Source: an uncultured Chthonomonadales bacterium
GTDB lineage: Bacteria; Armatimonadota; Chthonomonadetes; Chthonomonadales; CAJBBX01
NCBI GenBank assembly: GCA_938005745.1
Contig: CALLMM010000003.1
Coordinates: 74,572 to 138,571 of the forward strand
Direction of reading: 5' to 3'
DNA: 64,000 bases
The translations under genes were made by a program, and so were the position numbers. How positions within the stretch are numbered: position 1 is the first letter of the stretch; every line of letters starts with the position of its first letter. This document shows positions 33,093-40,951 of this stretch, piece after piece. Below the pieces are notes generated by a model that was not told the DNA's origin, ran no database searches, and saw only the letters and a program-made list of their open reading frames with translations.

Positions 33093-34355
33093 ATCCGGTC
33101 TCCGACCTCCTCCGATGTCGTTGCGCGGAGCGATATCCTGGCTCCTGCCGCGCGCCTCCTGGAGCATGGTCTCGGCGTAGGTGCGAAAATCCGATTGCGG
33201 GAACTGCTCCAGAAACCGTTCAAACTGACGCGCCGCCTGATCGGGGTCATTGAGGCGTTTTAACCGGATGACGCCGGTACGAAGCGCCGCCATCTCCGCC
33301 TCACGAGCGCCCGGATAGTGGGCGGTGATCCGTTCAAAGGTTGTCAGTGCGGACACCGGGTCTCCCTGCTCCTCCATCGCGCTGGCGACCGCAAACAGGA
33401 GCGGCGCATCCAGAACGGCTTCCTGATGCAGGTCAGACATCTCGCGATAGCGGAGGACCGCGTCGCGCTTATTTCCCTGCTGAAAGTAGCCCTGGATTGC
33501 CTTTTTGTAGTGCAGAAGGCTCTGCTCCTTATCTCCTGCCAGCCCCCATGCCTTTCCGATCTCCGCCTCCGCCTCCATATTCTCTGGATGTTCGCGCAGG
33601 ATCGCCTGCCAGCGTCTGGCAGCGGAGAGAGGGGATCCCTGCGCCATCTCCTTGTGCGCGTCGGCGGCAAGATATTCCCTCCGACCGGCATGCACCTGAC
33701 GGGTTATCTGCGCGAAGATCATTCCGAGAATGAACCCGCCGATGTGCGCCCAGTGAGCGGTAGACTGCGCGCCGATCGCAGAGCCTCCCGCCAGAACCCG
33801 CCGTACCAGTTCCCACAGCAGAAATCCCATCTCTCCCATCAGGACAATCGCCAGCAGCGCGACGGCGGGGATGCTGAAGGGCAGTCCGATGAAGCGGATA
33901 CGCGAACGGTAGAAGCGCACGGCAAAGATGCCGACCAGCGCGGAGACCGCGCCGGACGCTCCCAGTATAGGCATGCTCCTGTCGGCGCCCGGGATCATAT
34001 AGACCATTCCGACCTGAAGCAGCCCCGTCAGGACCGCCGCTCCGATATACAGACCCAGAAATCGCGCTCTGCCGAAGACATCTTCCAGACTGCTTCCGAA
34101 GACATAGAGGAAGAGCATATTAATAGAGAGATGGAACGCGCTTTCGTGGAGAAAGGCGTAGGTGATCGGCGTGTAGAGGCGCAGAGAGTTGGGAATCAGG
34201 CTGAAGCTGGCATACCAGAGGACAGGCGTATCCGGACCTCTCAGCCAGAGCATCATCGCGGTGATCCCGAAGACAAGAAAGTTGACGAGGATCAGGATTG
34301 GGACGAGAACCGGCGTATTTCGCGGAGGTCTGTCGCTGGTGTAGGGTAGAAGCAT
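33090..34355 (-). CDS. Rhomboid intramembrane serine protease with TPR tail
   Basis: 421 residues. Six membrane segments in the first ~220 residues, starting VLVPILILVNFLVFGITAMM, with FHLSINMLFLYVFGSSLEDVFG, the nucleophile Ser134 in ILGASGAVSAL and the base His204 in HWAHIGGFILGM. These give the Ser-His dyad that cuts transmembrane helices. After residue 220 come repeated helical pairs (RRWQAILREHPENMEAEAEIG, ALTTFERITAHYPGAREAEM, ARQFERFLEQFPQSDFRTY) typical of tetratricopeptide repeats, likely cytoplasmic and protein-binding. The last residues (RNDIGGGRRPD) come from the intergenic repeat, so the true end may have been altered. Downstream of moxR by 21 bp. Confidence 0.88.
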   Translation of the reverse strand: MLLPYTSDRPPRNTPVLVPILILVNFLVFGITAMMLWLRGPDTPVLWYASFSLIPNSLRLYTPITYAFLHESAFHLSINMLFLYVFGSSLEDVFGRARFLGLYIGAAVLTGLLQVGMVYMIPGADRSMPILGASGAVSALVGIFAVRFYRSRIRFIGLPFSIPAVALLAIVLMGEMGFLLWELVRRVLAGGSAIGAQSTAHWAHIGGFILGMIFAQITRQVHAGRREYLAADAHKEMAQGSPLSAARRWQAILREHPENMEAEAEIGKAWGLAGDKEQSLLHYKKAIQGYFQQGNKRDAVLRYREMSDLHQEAVLDAPLLFAVASAMEEQGDPVSALTTFERITAHYPGAREAEMAALRTGVIRLKRLNDPDQAARQFERFLEQFPQSDFRTYAETMLQEARGRSQDIAPRNDIGGGRRPD

Positions 34356-34376
34356 GGGTCGCTCTATGGGGAAGGG

Positions 34377-35390
34377 TCAGACGCTGAGTTTGACCTTCGT
34401 CTCTTCGCGCACCCGCACGAGGATGCTGTCTATCAGCGAGTCGGTAGAGATCCCCTCCGCCTCTCCCTCAAAGTTGAGCAGGATGCGGTGACGCAGCGAG
34501 GGTTTTGCCACTGCGATCAGGTCCTCGTAGGCGACGTTTACCCTTCCCTGAACGAGCGCGCGTACTTTCGAGGTGAGCACAACCGCCTGCGCGCCGCGCG
34601 GACTAGAACCGAACCTCACATACTTGCGGACCGGCTCCGTCGCGGCTTCGCTGTCGGGATGCGTTCCCAGAACCAGACGAATGGCAAACTCCCGCACGTC
34701 GCTGCTGATCTCCACCTGACGCGCAAGCTGATGCATAGCGGTGATGGTCTTGCCATCAATGACCGGCGTTACCGGGTCTGTTCCGATCCCGGTGGTGCGA
34801 TCAACAATGGCGGACAGCTCCTCAAAAGTAGGGGATTGAACCAGAAGCTTGAACATAAAGCGGTCAAGCTGCGCCTCCGGGAGCGGATAGGTTCCCTCCA
34901 TCTCGATCGGGTTCTGTGTGGCAAGCACAAAGAAGGGCTGCTCCAGCCGATGGCGAACCCCCGCAACCGTTACCGCATGTTCCTGCATGGCTTCCAGCAT
35001 GGCGGACTGCGTCTTCGGCGTGGCGCGATTGATCTCGTCGGCAAGCACGATATTCGCAAAGACTGGTCCCGGTTGAAAGCGAAACTCCTTCGCTCCTCCG
35101 GCGGTCTCTACCAGAATATTGGTTCCCGAGATGTCGGCGGGCATCAGGTCCGGCGTGAACTGTATGCGGGAAAACTTCAGATCGTTTGCCTGCGCCAGCG
35201 TACGCACCAGCAGCGTTTTGCCCAGTCCCGGAACGCCTTCGAGCAGGGCATGACCGCCGGCAAGCACACAGGTCAGCACACCCTGTATGATCTCTTCCTG
35301 CCCGACGATAACCTTCTGAACCTCCGATTTGACGCGCTGAAAACTCTCTCTGAAGGCAGCTGCCTGCTGTTCGATCTCCTGGCGTTCCAT
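34377..35390 (-). CDS. MoxR-family AAA+ ATPase
   Basis: 337 residues. Walker A GVPGLGKTLLVRTLA and Walker B VLADEINRATPKTQSAMLEAM are clear, with the sensor ATQNPIEMEGTYPLPEAQLDRF and the C-terminal lid domain (PRGAQAVVLTSKVRALVQGRVNVAYEDL). MoxR ATPases act as chaperones in assembling metal centres or VWA-containing complexes. Here the gene lies 24 bp after the coiled-coil membrane gene and 21 bp before the rhomboid gene. The usual DUF58 and VWA partners are missing from this side, so they may be elsewhere or replaced. Confidence 0.92.
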   Translation of the reverse strand: MERQEIEQQAAAFRESFQRVKSEVQKVIVGQEEIIQGVLTCVLAGGHALLEGVPGLGKTLLVRTLAQANDLKFSRIQFTPDLMPADISGTNILVETAGGAKEFRFQPGPVFANIVLADEINRATPKTQSAMLEAMQEHAVTVAGVRHRLEQPFFVLATQNPIEMEGTYPLPEAQLDRFMFKLLVQSPTFEELSAIVDRTTGIGTDPVTPVIDGKTITAMHQLARQVEISSDVREFAIRLVLGTHPDSEAATEPVRKYVRFGSSPRGAQAVVLTSKVRALVQGRVNVAYEDLIAVAKPSLRHRILLNFEGEAEGISTDSLIDSILVRVREETKVKLSV

Positions 35391-35414
35391 CCAAGCTCCC
35401 GGTAAGGTTAGTGT

Positions 35415-37115
35415 TTAAGGCTTGATGCTCTCGAAATAGTCTCTGACCTGTTTGCGGTAAGCCGCGGGGATATTTTCACGATTAACCGGGTTCTCCGACG
35501 CGCTGCGCTGGCGGGCGTAGACCTCATAGTACGGGGTTCCTGACTTCACGCCCCGCTCTGGATCGCCGCGATAGGTGATGGTGGGATCGTTACCCGGTTT
35601 CCCCCGCTGCCCCTGGATCTTCGTGTCCGGCGGCTTGCTGGAGATCTTCCCGGCGCGCTTCTCCGGCTGAGGGTTGTTGACGTGACCGAATGGACTATAT
35701 CCTTTTCCCGGTTGTCCCTGCGGATTCTGTCCTTTGCTCTGTCCGAGCTTGCTCACGGGGAGCATCTTCTCCCCCTGAGCTAGCTGAAGCTTGCCCTCTC
35801 GTAGCGCTTTTGCCAGATCCTGAAGCTGCTTTGCATCCATGGATCCCTGTTGACAGCTCTGGCAGGTCTGTCCCGCCTTCTTCATCGCCTCTGCAAGCTT
35901 CTGTCTCGTCTGAGGATCGAGCTTCTGCTGCTCCATCTGGCTGGCGATCTGCTGAAGCTCCCGCGAAACCTGGTCCTGACTGGTTCCTTTAAGGGCGTCC
36001 GCCATATCCTTGATCTGCTGCTGAAGCTGCTTCATCTCCTGCTGGCTCATCTGACCCTGCTGCATCTGTTCCGCCAGCTTCTGCAGGGCTTCGTTCTGCG
36101 CGCCGGCGTCCTGATTTTCCATCGCCTGCGCGAACTCCTTCATCGCCTGCTGAGACCTCTGCATCGCTTCCGACGGCTTCGGTTGATCCTTCGGACTGCC
36201 CTGATCGCCCTGTCTGTGCTGAGCCTGGCTGGCTTGCTGCTCGGGGGGCTTCTTCTGGTTCGCCTTCTCCTGAGCAGCAGTTGCCTTTATCGCCTCTTCG
36301 ATCTGCTTCTGTCGCTTTTCGAGAGCCTGTTTCGCCTCCTGCGCCGCCTGTTCAAGGGACTTCTTCTCCGGGGCGTTGGCGGATGCCAGACGCTTCTGCT
36401 GCTCCTCCATCTTGCGGGTCAGCTTCTGCATCCGGATCATCGCCTCTCTCTTGTCCACCTCTCCCTTTCGCATCGCCTCCGCCAGCCGCTTCATCTCCTG
36501 TGCGGCTTTGCGTGACTCCGTAAGGTTCTGATCGGAGGATCTCTTCTCCTGCTCCCGGGCGATCTTCTCGAGAACGACACCCTGCCTCTTCACCTCCTCC
36601 ATCTCCTGTTTTCGCTCCTTGGACCAGAAGAGGGGTATGGTCGGGAGAAGGAAGATGCCTGTCAGGATCGCTGCAAGGATCAGCAGACCGATCATCTCCC
36701 GGGTGAGGCGAAACGGAAAGACGTGACGGAAGTTCAGTTTCTGAATGCGCGCTCCAGCATCCGCAATCTGCGCCTGCGCGATCGGGCTGATTTTTCCCTG
36801 CTGGCGGAGTTCAACGGCGGTGGAGAGCCTCTCCTTCAGATCGGTGCGTGCGTCGGTCAGGCGCGCAACATCCATCGGGGAGATCTTCCGGGTCGCTCCG
36901 ATGATCATTCCGATCAGCCCGGCGGCAGCCAGCAGCCCCGCCAGAGCGGAGACCTTCGGCTCTGAGGTCCAGGCGAGCCGCGAACACAGCATCCAGATCG
37001 CGCAGGCGAGCATTGTCCAGAAGAGCGTCCTTGCCGTCCATTGAGCGGTCACAAGTAGTTTCACACGCCGGGTTGCGGCGTTGAGCCGGTATTGAAGCGT
37101 TATCTCCGGTGTCAT
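35415..37115 (-). CDS. Membrane protein with long Gln-rich coiled coil (DUF4175-like)
   Basis: 566 residues. Three membrane spans: about 29-48 (TARTLFWTMLACAIWMLC), 56-75 and 140-160 (IGLLILAAILTGIFLLPT). Between them RLTDARTDLKERLSTAVELRQQGK; after residue 170 comes ~250 residues of heptad-like, Gln/Lys/Glu-rich helix (QALEKRQKQIEEAIKA, ALQKLAEQMQQGQMSQQEM), then CQSCQQG and a Gly/Pro-rich tail ending YEVYARQRSASENPVNREN and the PAAYRKQVRDYFESI motif found in DUF4175-like proteins. The coiled coil is predicted outside or in the periplasm by topology. The start overlaps the permease stop (ATGA). Function unknown; probably structural or scaffold partner of MoxR/ABC. Confidence 0.7.
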   Translation of the reverse strand: MTPEITLQYRLNAATRRVKLLVTAQWTARTLFWTMLACAIWMLCSRLAWTSEPKVSALAGLLAAAGLIGMIIGATRKISPMDVARLTDARTDLKERLSTAVELRQQGKISPIAQAQIADAGARIQKLNFRHVFPFRLTREMIGLLILAAILTGIFLLPTIPLFWSKERKQEMEEVKRQGVVLEKIAREQEKRSSDQNLTESRKAAQEMKRLAEAMRKGEVDKREAMIRMQKLTRKMEEQQKRLASANAPEKKSLEQAAQEAKQALEKRQKQIEEAIKATAAQEKANQKKPPEQQASQAQHRQGDQGSPKDQPKPSEAMQRSQQAMKEFAQAMENQDAGAQNEALQKLAEQMQQGQMSQQEMKQLQQQIKDMADALKGTSQDQVSRELQQIASQMEQQKLDPQTRQKLAEAMKKAGQTCQSCQQGSMDAKQLQDLAKALREGKLQLAQGEKMLPVSKLGQSKGQNPQGQPGKGYSPFGHVNNPQPEKRAGKISSKPPDTKIQGQRGKPGNDPTITYRGDPERGVKSGTPYYEVYARQRSASENPVNRENIPAAYRKQVRDYFESIKP

Positions 37116-38860
37116 AGCGTCTCCCGTTTCAGCGTTTCCGGCATGTCTGGCACAGGGGTTTCGTATTTTCTCCTCAATACTACGACAGCGACAGATAGTA
37201 TGATAGCAAATCCCGTTATAAAAAGATAACAGACGGTGGTAATCATCCAGGAGGGATAGCTTCCGAACAGGAGATACTGCTTGTAGTCAGGAGGCGAGGC
37301 GCGAAATATCGTTTCCGCCACGGATGCCAGCGGATTCAGGTAGAAGAGATGAATGAGCAGTTCCGAGCCAGACAGAATGCCTGAGAGGGAGCCGAGTGAG
37401 GCATAACTGACTGCGGGCGCAATCAACAGCGCAAGAAGCAGCACGTACATGAGCACCATGACAGCCCATCGGTTACGAAGAATGAGGGAGAGCGTGAAGG
37501 AGACGGAGTAGATGCCGAGGATGGCGGCAGTCATGGTGAAGACGATCTCGCGCAGGATCTGCAGGTGGGGGATCGCGGTGATCACGCTGGCGGGCTTGCC
37601 GGGGATCTGCGGCGCGCCGGAGATAAACGCTCCGGGCTGCCCTATCAGCAGGAAACTTCCCCCGTACATCAGCAGCGAAAGAAGCATCAGGAGCAGAAGA
37701 AACGGCAGTCCGGATGCCAGCGTGCCTGCTCTCCAGCCGACAGGAGTCCAGCCCTGAAGCAGGTAACGTCCTGGGCGGGCGAGCGATTTGCGGGAGAGGA
37801 TGCCCGATCCAAAGACAGGCGTCATCAGCAGGATGAACAGCATCGGATAGACCAGAAGCACGGGTAGGGGAGAGGAAGCCGCGTACATCGAGAAATCATA
37901 TGGCGCAAGGCTTCCATAGATAGAAAACCGCGCTCCAAAAAGAAAGAAACAGTGAACTATAAGAAGCGACAGGGTTGCCAGACGGAGCCTCGGCGCACTC
38001 CTCTCCGGATGAAGCTCCAGATGGGCAGCCGCGACCAGACAGAGAAGCAGTGAGGTAAGACCGTAGACGATCAGCGTAACCAGCCATCCCGGAAGCGACA
38101 TCCCGTAGAAATGGCTGAGGTTCCATACATTCAAAAAATCGTTCTCCAGCGACGATTCTCGTTCCAGTCCGGTTAACCCGTACAGCCCCAGAAGTATCCA
38201 CATCCAGTCGCTGACGATGGCGATACGCGCTTCCTGCATTATGGCGACCAGGATTGCCATTACCGGGAGCGCGATCAACAGCGTGGCATAGGTGGCGGCG
38301 ATGGAGAGTGAGCTGCTGCTGGAGAGCGTGGACCAGACGATGCCGATCGAGGCAGTAAGGAGGCATCCGCACAGCATCAGAAGGTAGGAGGATACTACCT
38401 GTTCCGGCGAGACGCCGCCCAGAAAGAAACAGATCGAGGTCAGAGGCAGCGAAGAGAGTATCAGAAGCGCCATAAACCCCACAGAGGAGAGAATCTTTCC
38501 CAGAATGATACTGCTGCGAGAGAGCCGGGTCATCGCTAGCATCTCCAGCGTTCGCTGCTCTTTTTCGATGGTGATTGCGCCGGAGGTGATTGCGGGGGTG
38601 ATAAAGACGACCAGAAACGCCTGTGTGATGGAGATCCACTGAAAAATCTCCTGTCCAATCCGCGAACCGCTAGAGAAACCGCCGGCGTTTAAAGCGTTTT
38701 CCCACCAGTGATAGTAGTTGAAGAACAGGATCAGGGAGAGGAAGGTCAGGTATCCCGAGAGCACCCAGTAGGCGCGAGAGCCGCGCATCCGGACACGCAT
38801 CTCCTTCGTCAGCACCGGGTTTTCAAATTTCAGAACAGGCAGTCGGATCATGGCGGTCAT
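37112..38860 (-). CDS. ABC-2 type permease, long form
   Basis: 582 residues. The first half has the conserved phrase NPVLTKEMRVRMRGSRAYW, then VFITPAITSGAITIEKEQRTLEMLAMTRLSRSSIILGKIL, the signature of ABC-2/GldF-like exporter permeases. It has about twelve hydrophobic segments, roughly twice the normal six, with a second half from GRYLLQGWTPVGWRAG having LREIVFTMTAAILGIYSVSF; so it may be a fused or extended subunit. It works with the ATPase at 39077-40102, and perhaps the shorter permease at 40157-40933. Two starts are possible, 38860 and 38851; neither has a strong ribosome site. It sits behind the repeat-filled gap 38861-39076. Confidence 0.8.
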   Translation of the reverse strand: MTAMIRLPVLKFENPVLTKEMRVRMRGSRAYWVLSGYLTFLSLILFFNYYHWWENALNAGGFSSGSRIGQEIFQWISITQAFLVVFITPAITSGAITIEKEQRTLEMLAMTRLSRSSIILGKILSSVGFMALLILSSLPLTSICFFLGGVSPEQVVSSYLLMLCGCLLTASIGIVWSTLSSSSSLSIAATYATLLIALPVMAILVAIMQEARIAIVSDWMWILLGLYGLTGLERESSLENDFLNVWNLSHFYGMSLPGWLVTLIVYGLTSLLLCLVAAAHLELHPERSAPRLRLATLSLLIVHCFFLFGARFSIYGSLAPYDFSMYAASSPLPVLLVYPMLFILLMTPVFGSGILSRKSLARPGRYLLQGWTPVGWRAGTLASGLPFLLLLMLLSLLMYGGSFLLIGQPGAFISGAPQIPGKPASVITAIPHLQILREIVFTMTAAILGIYSVSFTLSLILRNRWAVMVLMYVLLLALLIAPAVSYASLGSLSGILSGSELLIHLFYLNPLASVAETIFRASPPDYKQYLLFGSYPSWMITTVCYLFITGFAIILSVAVVVLRRKYETPVPDMPETLKRETL

Positions 38861-38901
38861 TCAGGGACAGGTGTCGGGTATCGGGCGTTCGGCTGCCGGG
38901 T

Positions 38902-39016
38902 TGAGACTGCTTCGGTCGGCTCCGCCTCCCTCGCAATGACGGAATGGGATACTCGATCGCTGCAGTCACGTGCGAGCTGCCCCCAATGTGTCATTGCGAG
39001 AGCATCGAAGCAATCT
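38902..39016. repeat. Interspersed repeat, copies 3 and 4 facing each other
   Basis: 38902-38940 is identical over 39 bp to copy 1 (29151-29189). 38990-39016 is a shorter form in inverse orientation (GTCATTGCGAG, GAAGCAATCT). About 50 bp separate them, so the pair could form a long hairpin between the ABC ATPase and permease genes. Confidence 0.8.
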
Positions 39017-39076
39017 ACCACATCACGGAACGCAGGAGTCAGGCTGCTGCGATTTCAAAAACATCCTTTTCGTGTA

Positions 39077-40102
39077 TCAGGAGACGATGCCTTTCGTAAC
39101 CCGCATGAAGATATCCTCCAGATCGGTCGCCTGTGTGCCAAAGGAGAGTACCCGGATATCGTTCTCGATCAATGCTTTGAGTATTCGCCACTCCTGATTG
39201 GGTTCGCCGACATAGTGCGCCAGCAGCTTGCCGTCGCTCCGCTTAACCTCATCTACGCCAGGCTGTGATCGCAGCAGCGCGATCGCGCGCTCCATCTCTG
39301 CAGAGGTCTTTACCGCGACGCCGCCCTCCTGCGGGGTCTGCGATGCCAGAGTCTCGATGCTCAGTTGTGAAGGCTCCGGCGTGTTTTCATCCAGAATGCG
39401 TATTTCAAGGGTATGATGTCCGCTCACCTGACGGATGATCTCATTGACATCGCCCGAAATGATCAACTCTCCCTTCTCAATGATGCCGATCTTGTTGCAA
39501 AAATCCGCCAGTTCCGGCAGGATATGCGAGGAGACGATGATCGTCTTGCCCATAGATCGAAGCTCCTTGAGAAGCTCCTTGATCTCGATGCGGGCGCGGG
39601 GATCAAGACCGGAGGCAGGCTCGTCGAGAAGAAGCACCTTGGGATCGTGCACCAGCGTCTTCGCCAGACAGAGCCGCTGTTTCATTCCGCGCGACAGCGA
39701 CTCGACATACGCCTCTTTCTTCACATTCAGGTCAGTCAGGGTCAGCACGTCATCTATTATCTGAGCGCGTTTTGCGCGGGGTATCCGGTATGCCGCTGCA
39801 AAGAAATCGAGGTACTCCCAGACCTTGATGTCATCATAGACCCCGAAGAAGTCCGGCATGTAGCCGACGATGGAGCGCACCGCCTCCGGATAGCGCACCA
39901 CATCCACGCCGTCAATGTACGCCGTTCCATAGGTCGGCGTCAGAAGCGTGGCGAGCATCTTGATCGTGGTGGTCTTGCCGGCTCCGTTCGGACCGATAAA
40001 GCCGAAAATATCTCCCGGCTCCAGCTCCAGATTCAGGTTCTTGACGGCAACCAGATCCCTGTACTCTTTTCGCAGGTTCTGGATACGGATCATGGGCGGC
40101 AT
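39077..40102 (-). CDS. ABC transporter ATP-binding protein (GldA/CcmA-like)
   Basis: 341 residues. Walker A GFIGPNGAGKTTTIKMLATLL, signature VESLSRGMKQRLCLAKTLVHDPKVLLLDEPASGLD (split here as LSRGMKQRL and LLLDEP), switch His in IIVSSHILPEL. A ~100-residue C-terminal extension (after about residue 225) is an extra alpha/beta module common in exporters of the GldA/NatA group; it ends in DLEDIFMRVT. Drives the ABC-2 permeases on both sides. In gliding bacteria GldA-GldF-GldG form this type; here no gliding role is implied. Confidence 0.9.
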   Translation of the reverse strand: MPPMIRIQNLRKEYRDLVAVKNLNLELEPGDIFGFIGPNGAGKTTTIKMLATLLTPTYGTAYIDGVDVVRYPEAVRSIVGYMPDFFGVYDDIKVWEYLDFFAAAYRIPRAKRAQIIDDVLTLTDLNVKKEAYVESLSRGMKQRLCLAKTLVHDPKVLLLDEPASGLDPRARIEIKELLKELRSMGKTIIVSSHILPELADFCNKIGIIEKGELIISGDVNEIIRQVSGHHTLEIRILDENTPEPSQLSIETLASQTPQEGGVAVKTSAEMERAIALLRSQPGVDEVKRSDGKLLAHYVGEPNQEWRILKALIENDIRVLSFGTQATDLEDIFMRVTKGIVS

Positions 40103-40156
40103 GAAGGATCTCTTTCTAACTTCCTAACGCTTGAGATGACCTGTTCAGACGCTTTT

Positions 40157-40933
40157 TTAGTCTCGTTTCCAGCGGTCCCAGCGTCGCAGCATCGTGAACA
40201 GCATCAGCATCGTAAGCACGAGAAAGGCGGTCTGGCTGAATAGAAGCACGGAAGTATTGTAGCTGTTTCCGGGGGCTTCCAGCAGCGCCATGGTTATACG
40301 TATGGGGTTCAACCACAGGTTGGGCGATTCGCTGCCCCTCGCCATGGCAGGCAGAACCGACTCGATCAGGAGAGTCCCGATGACAAGATAGGCGACCGCC
40401 AGATAGGAGAGCGCGATGGCGGTGGCGGTCTTTCCGGCTGCCCAGGACATGAACAGGCTTAGCGTCAGGATAAAGAGACTGCAGTTCCCAAAGACCAGAT
40501 AGGTTACTGGCAGCCAGTGGAAGGGAATATCTCCCAGAGACAGACATACCGCCATAAAAGGGAAGAAGGCGAGAAGCACGAAAAGGAGCGGAAGCGAGCG
40601 CGCCGCCAGTTTCCCCAGCACAATCTCTCGGGGCGACAGCAGCGTGAAGGTGAGCATCTCCCAGGTCTGCTGTTCTCTCTCCTGAGAGATGGCGTTGGAT
40701 GCCAGCGCAGGTCCTACCAGCCATAGTATCATCGTCTGGATGACAACCGACCATGCCCATCCCTCTTTACCGGTTATCACAGGAGAGGCAAACAGCAGAT
40801 AGCGCAGCGCTTCAAAGTAGAACCAGATGATCAACAGCAGGATGAGCGATCCGATAGCAAACAGCGTCAGATTCGACTGGCGCGCCCGGTACTTAGACTT
40901 GATCTCCTTGATGAAAACGGGATTGTCAAACAT
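40157..40933 (-). CDS. ABC-2 type permease, short form
   Basis: 258 residues with six predicted membrane segments. N-terminal NPVFIKEIKSKYRARQSN is followed by LVGPALASNAISQEREQQTWEMLTFTLLSPREIVLGKLAARSLP (the family's EREQQTWEML block), then SWAAGKTATAIALSYLAVAYLVIG. Normal length for one permease subunit; pairs with the ATPase downstream (54 bp). The stop is 18 bp from the large membrane gene upstream. It differs from the longer paralogue at 37112 in having only half its segments, so a heteromeric channel is possible. Confidence 0.85.
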   Translation of the reverse strand: MFDNPVFIKEIKSKYRARQSNLTLFAIGSLILLLIIWFYFEALRYLLFASPVITGKEGWAWSVVIQTMILWLVGPALASNAISQEREQQTWEMLTFTLLSPREIVLGKLAARSLPLLFVLLAFFPFMAVCLSLGDIPFHWLPVTYLVFGNCSLFILTLSLFMSWAAGKTATAIALSYLAVAYLVIGTLLIESVLPAMARGSESPNLWLNPIRITMALLEAPGNSYNTSVLLFSQTAFLVLTMLMLFTMLRRWDRWKRD

Positions 40934-40951
40934 GCTGAGCGCCGAAGAGAG

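Noticed and set aside
32884..33263. Open frames through the 35-bp array with repeated phrases such as LSLRGRRHATPF
   Set aside because: The phrases come directly from the tandem repeat, occur in several frames and both strands, and lack ribosome sites.
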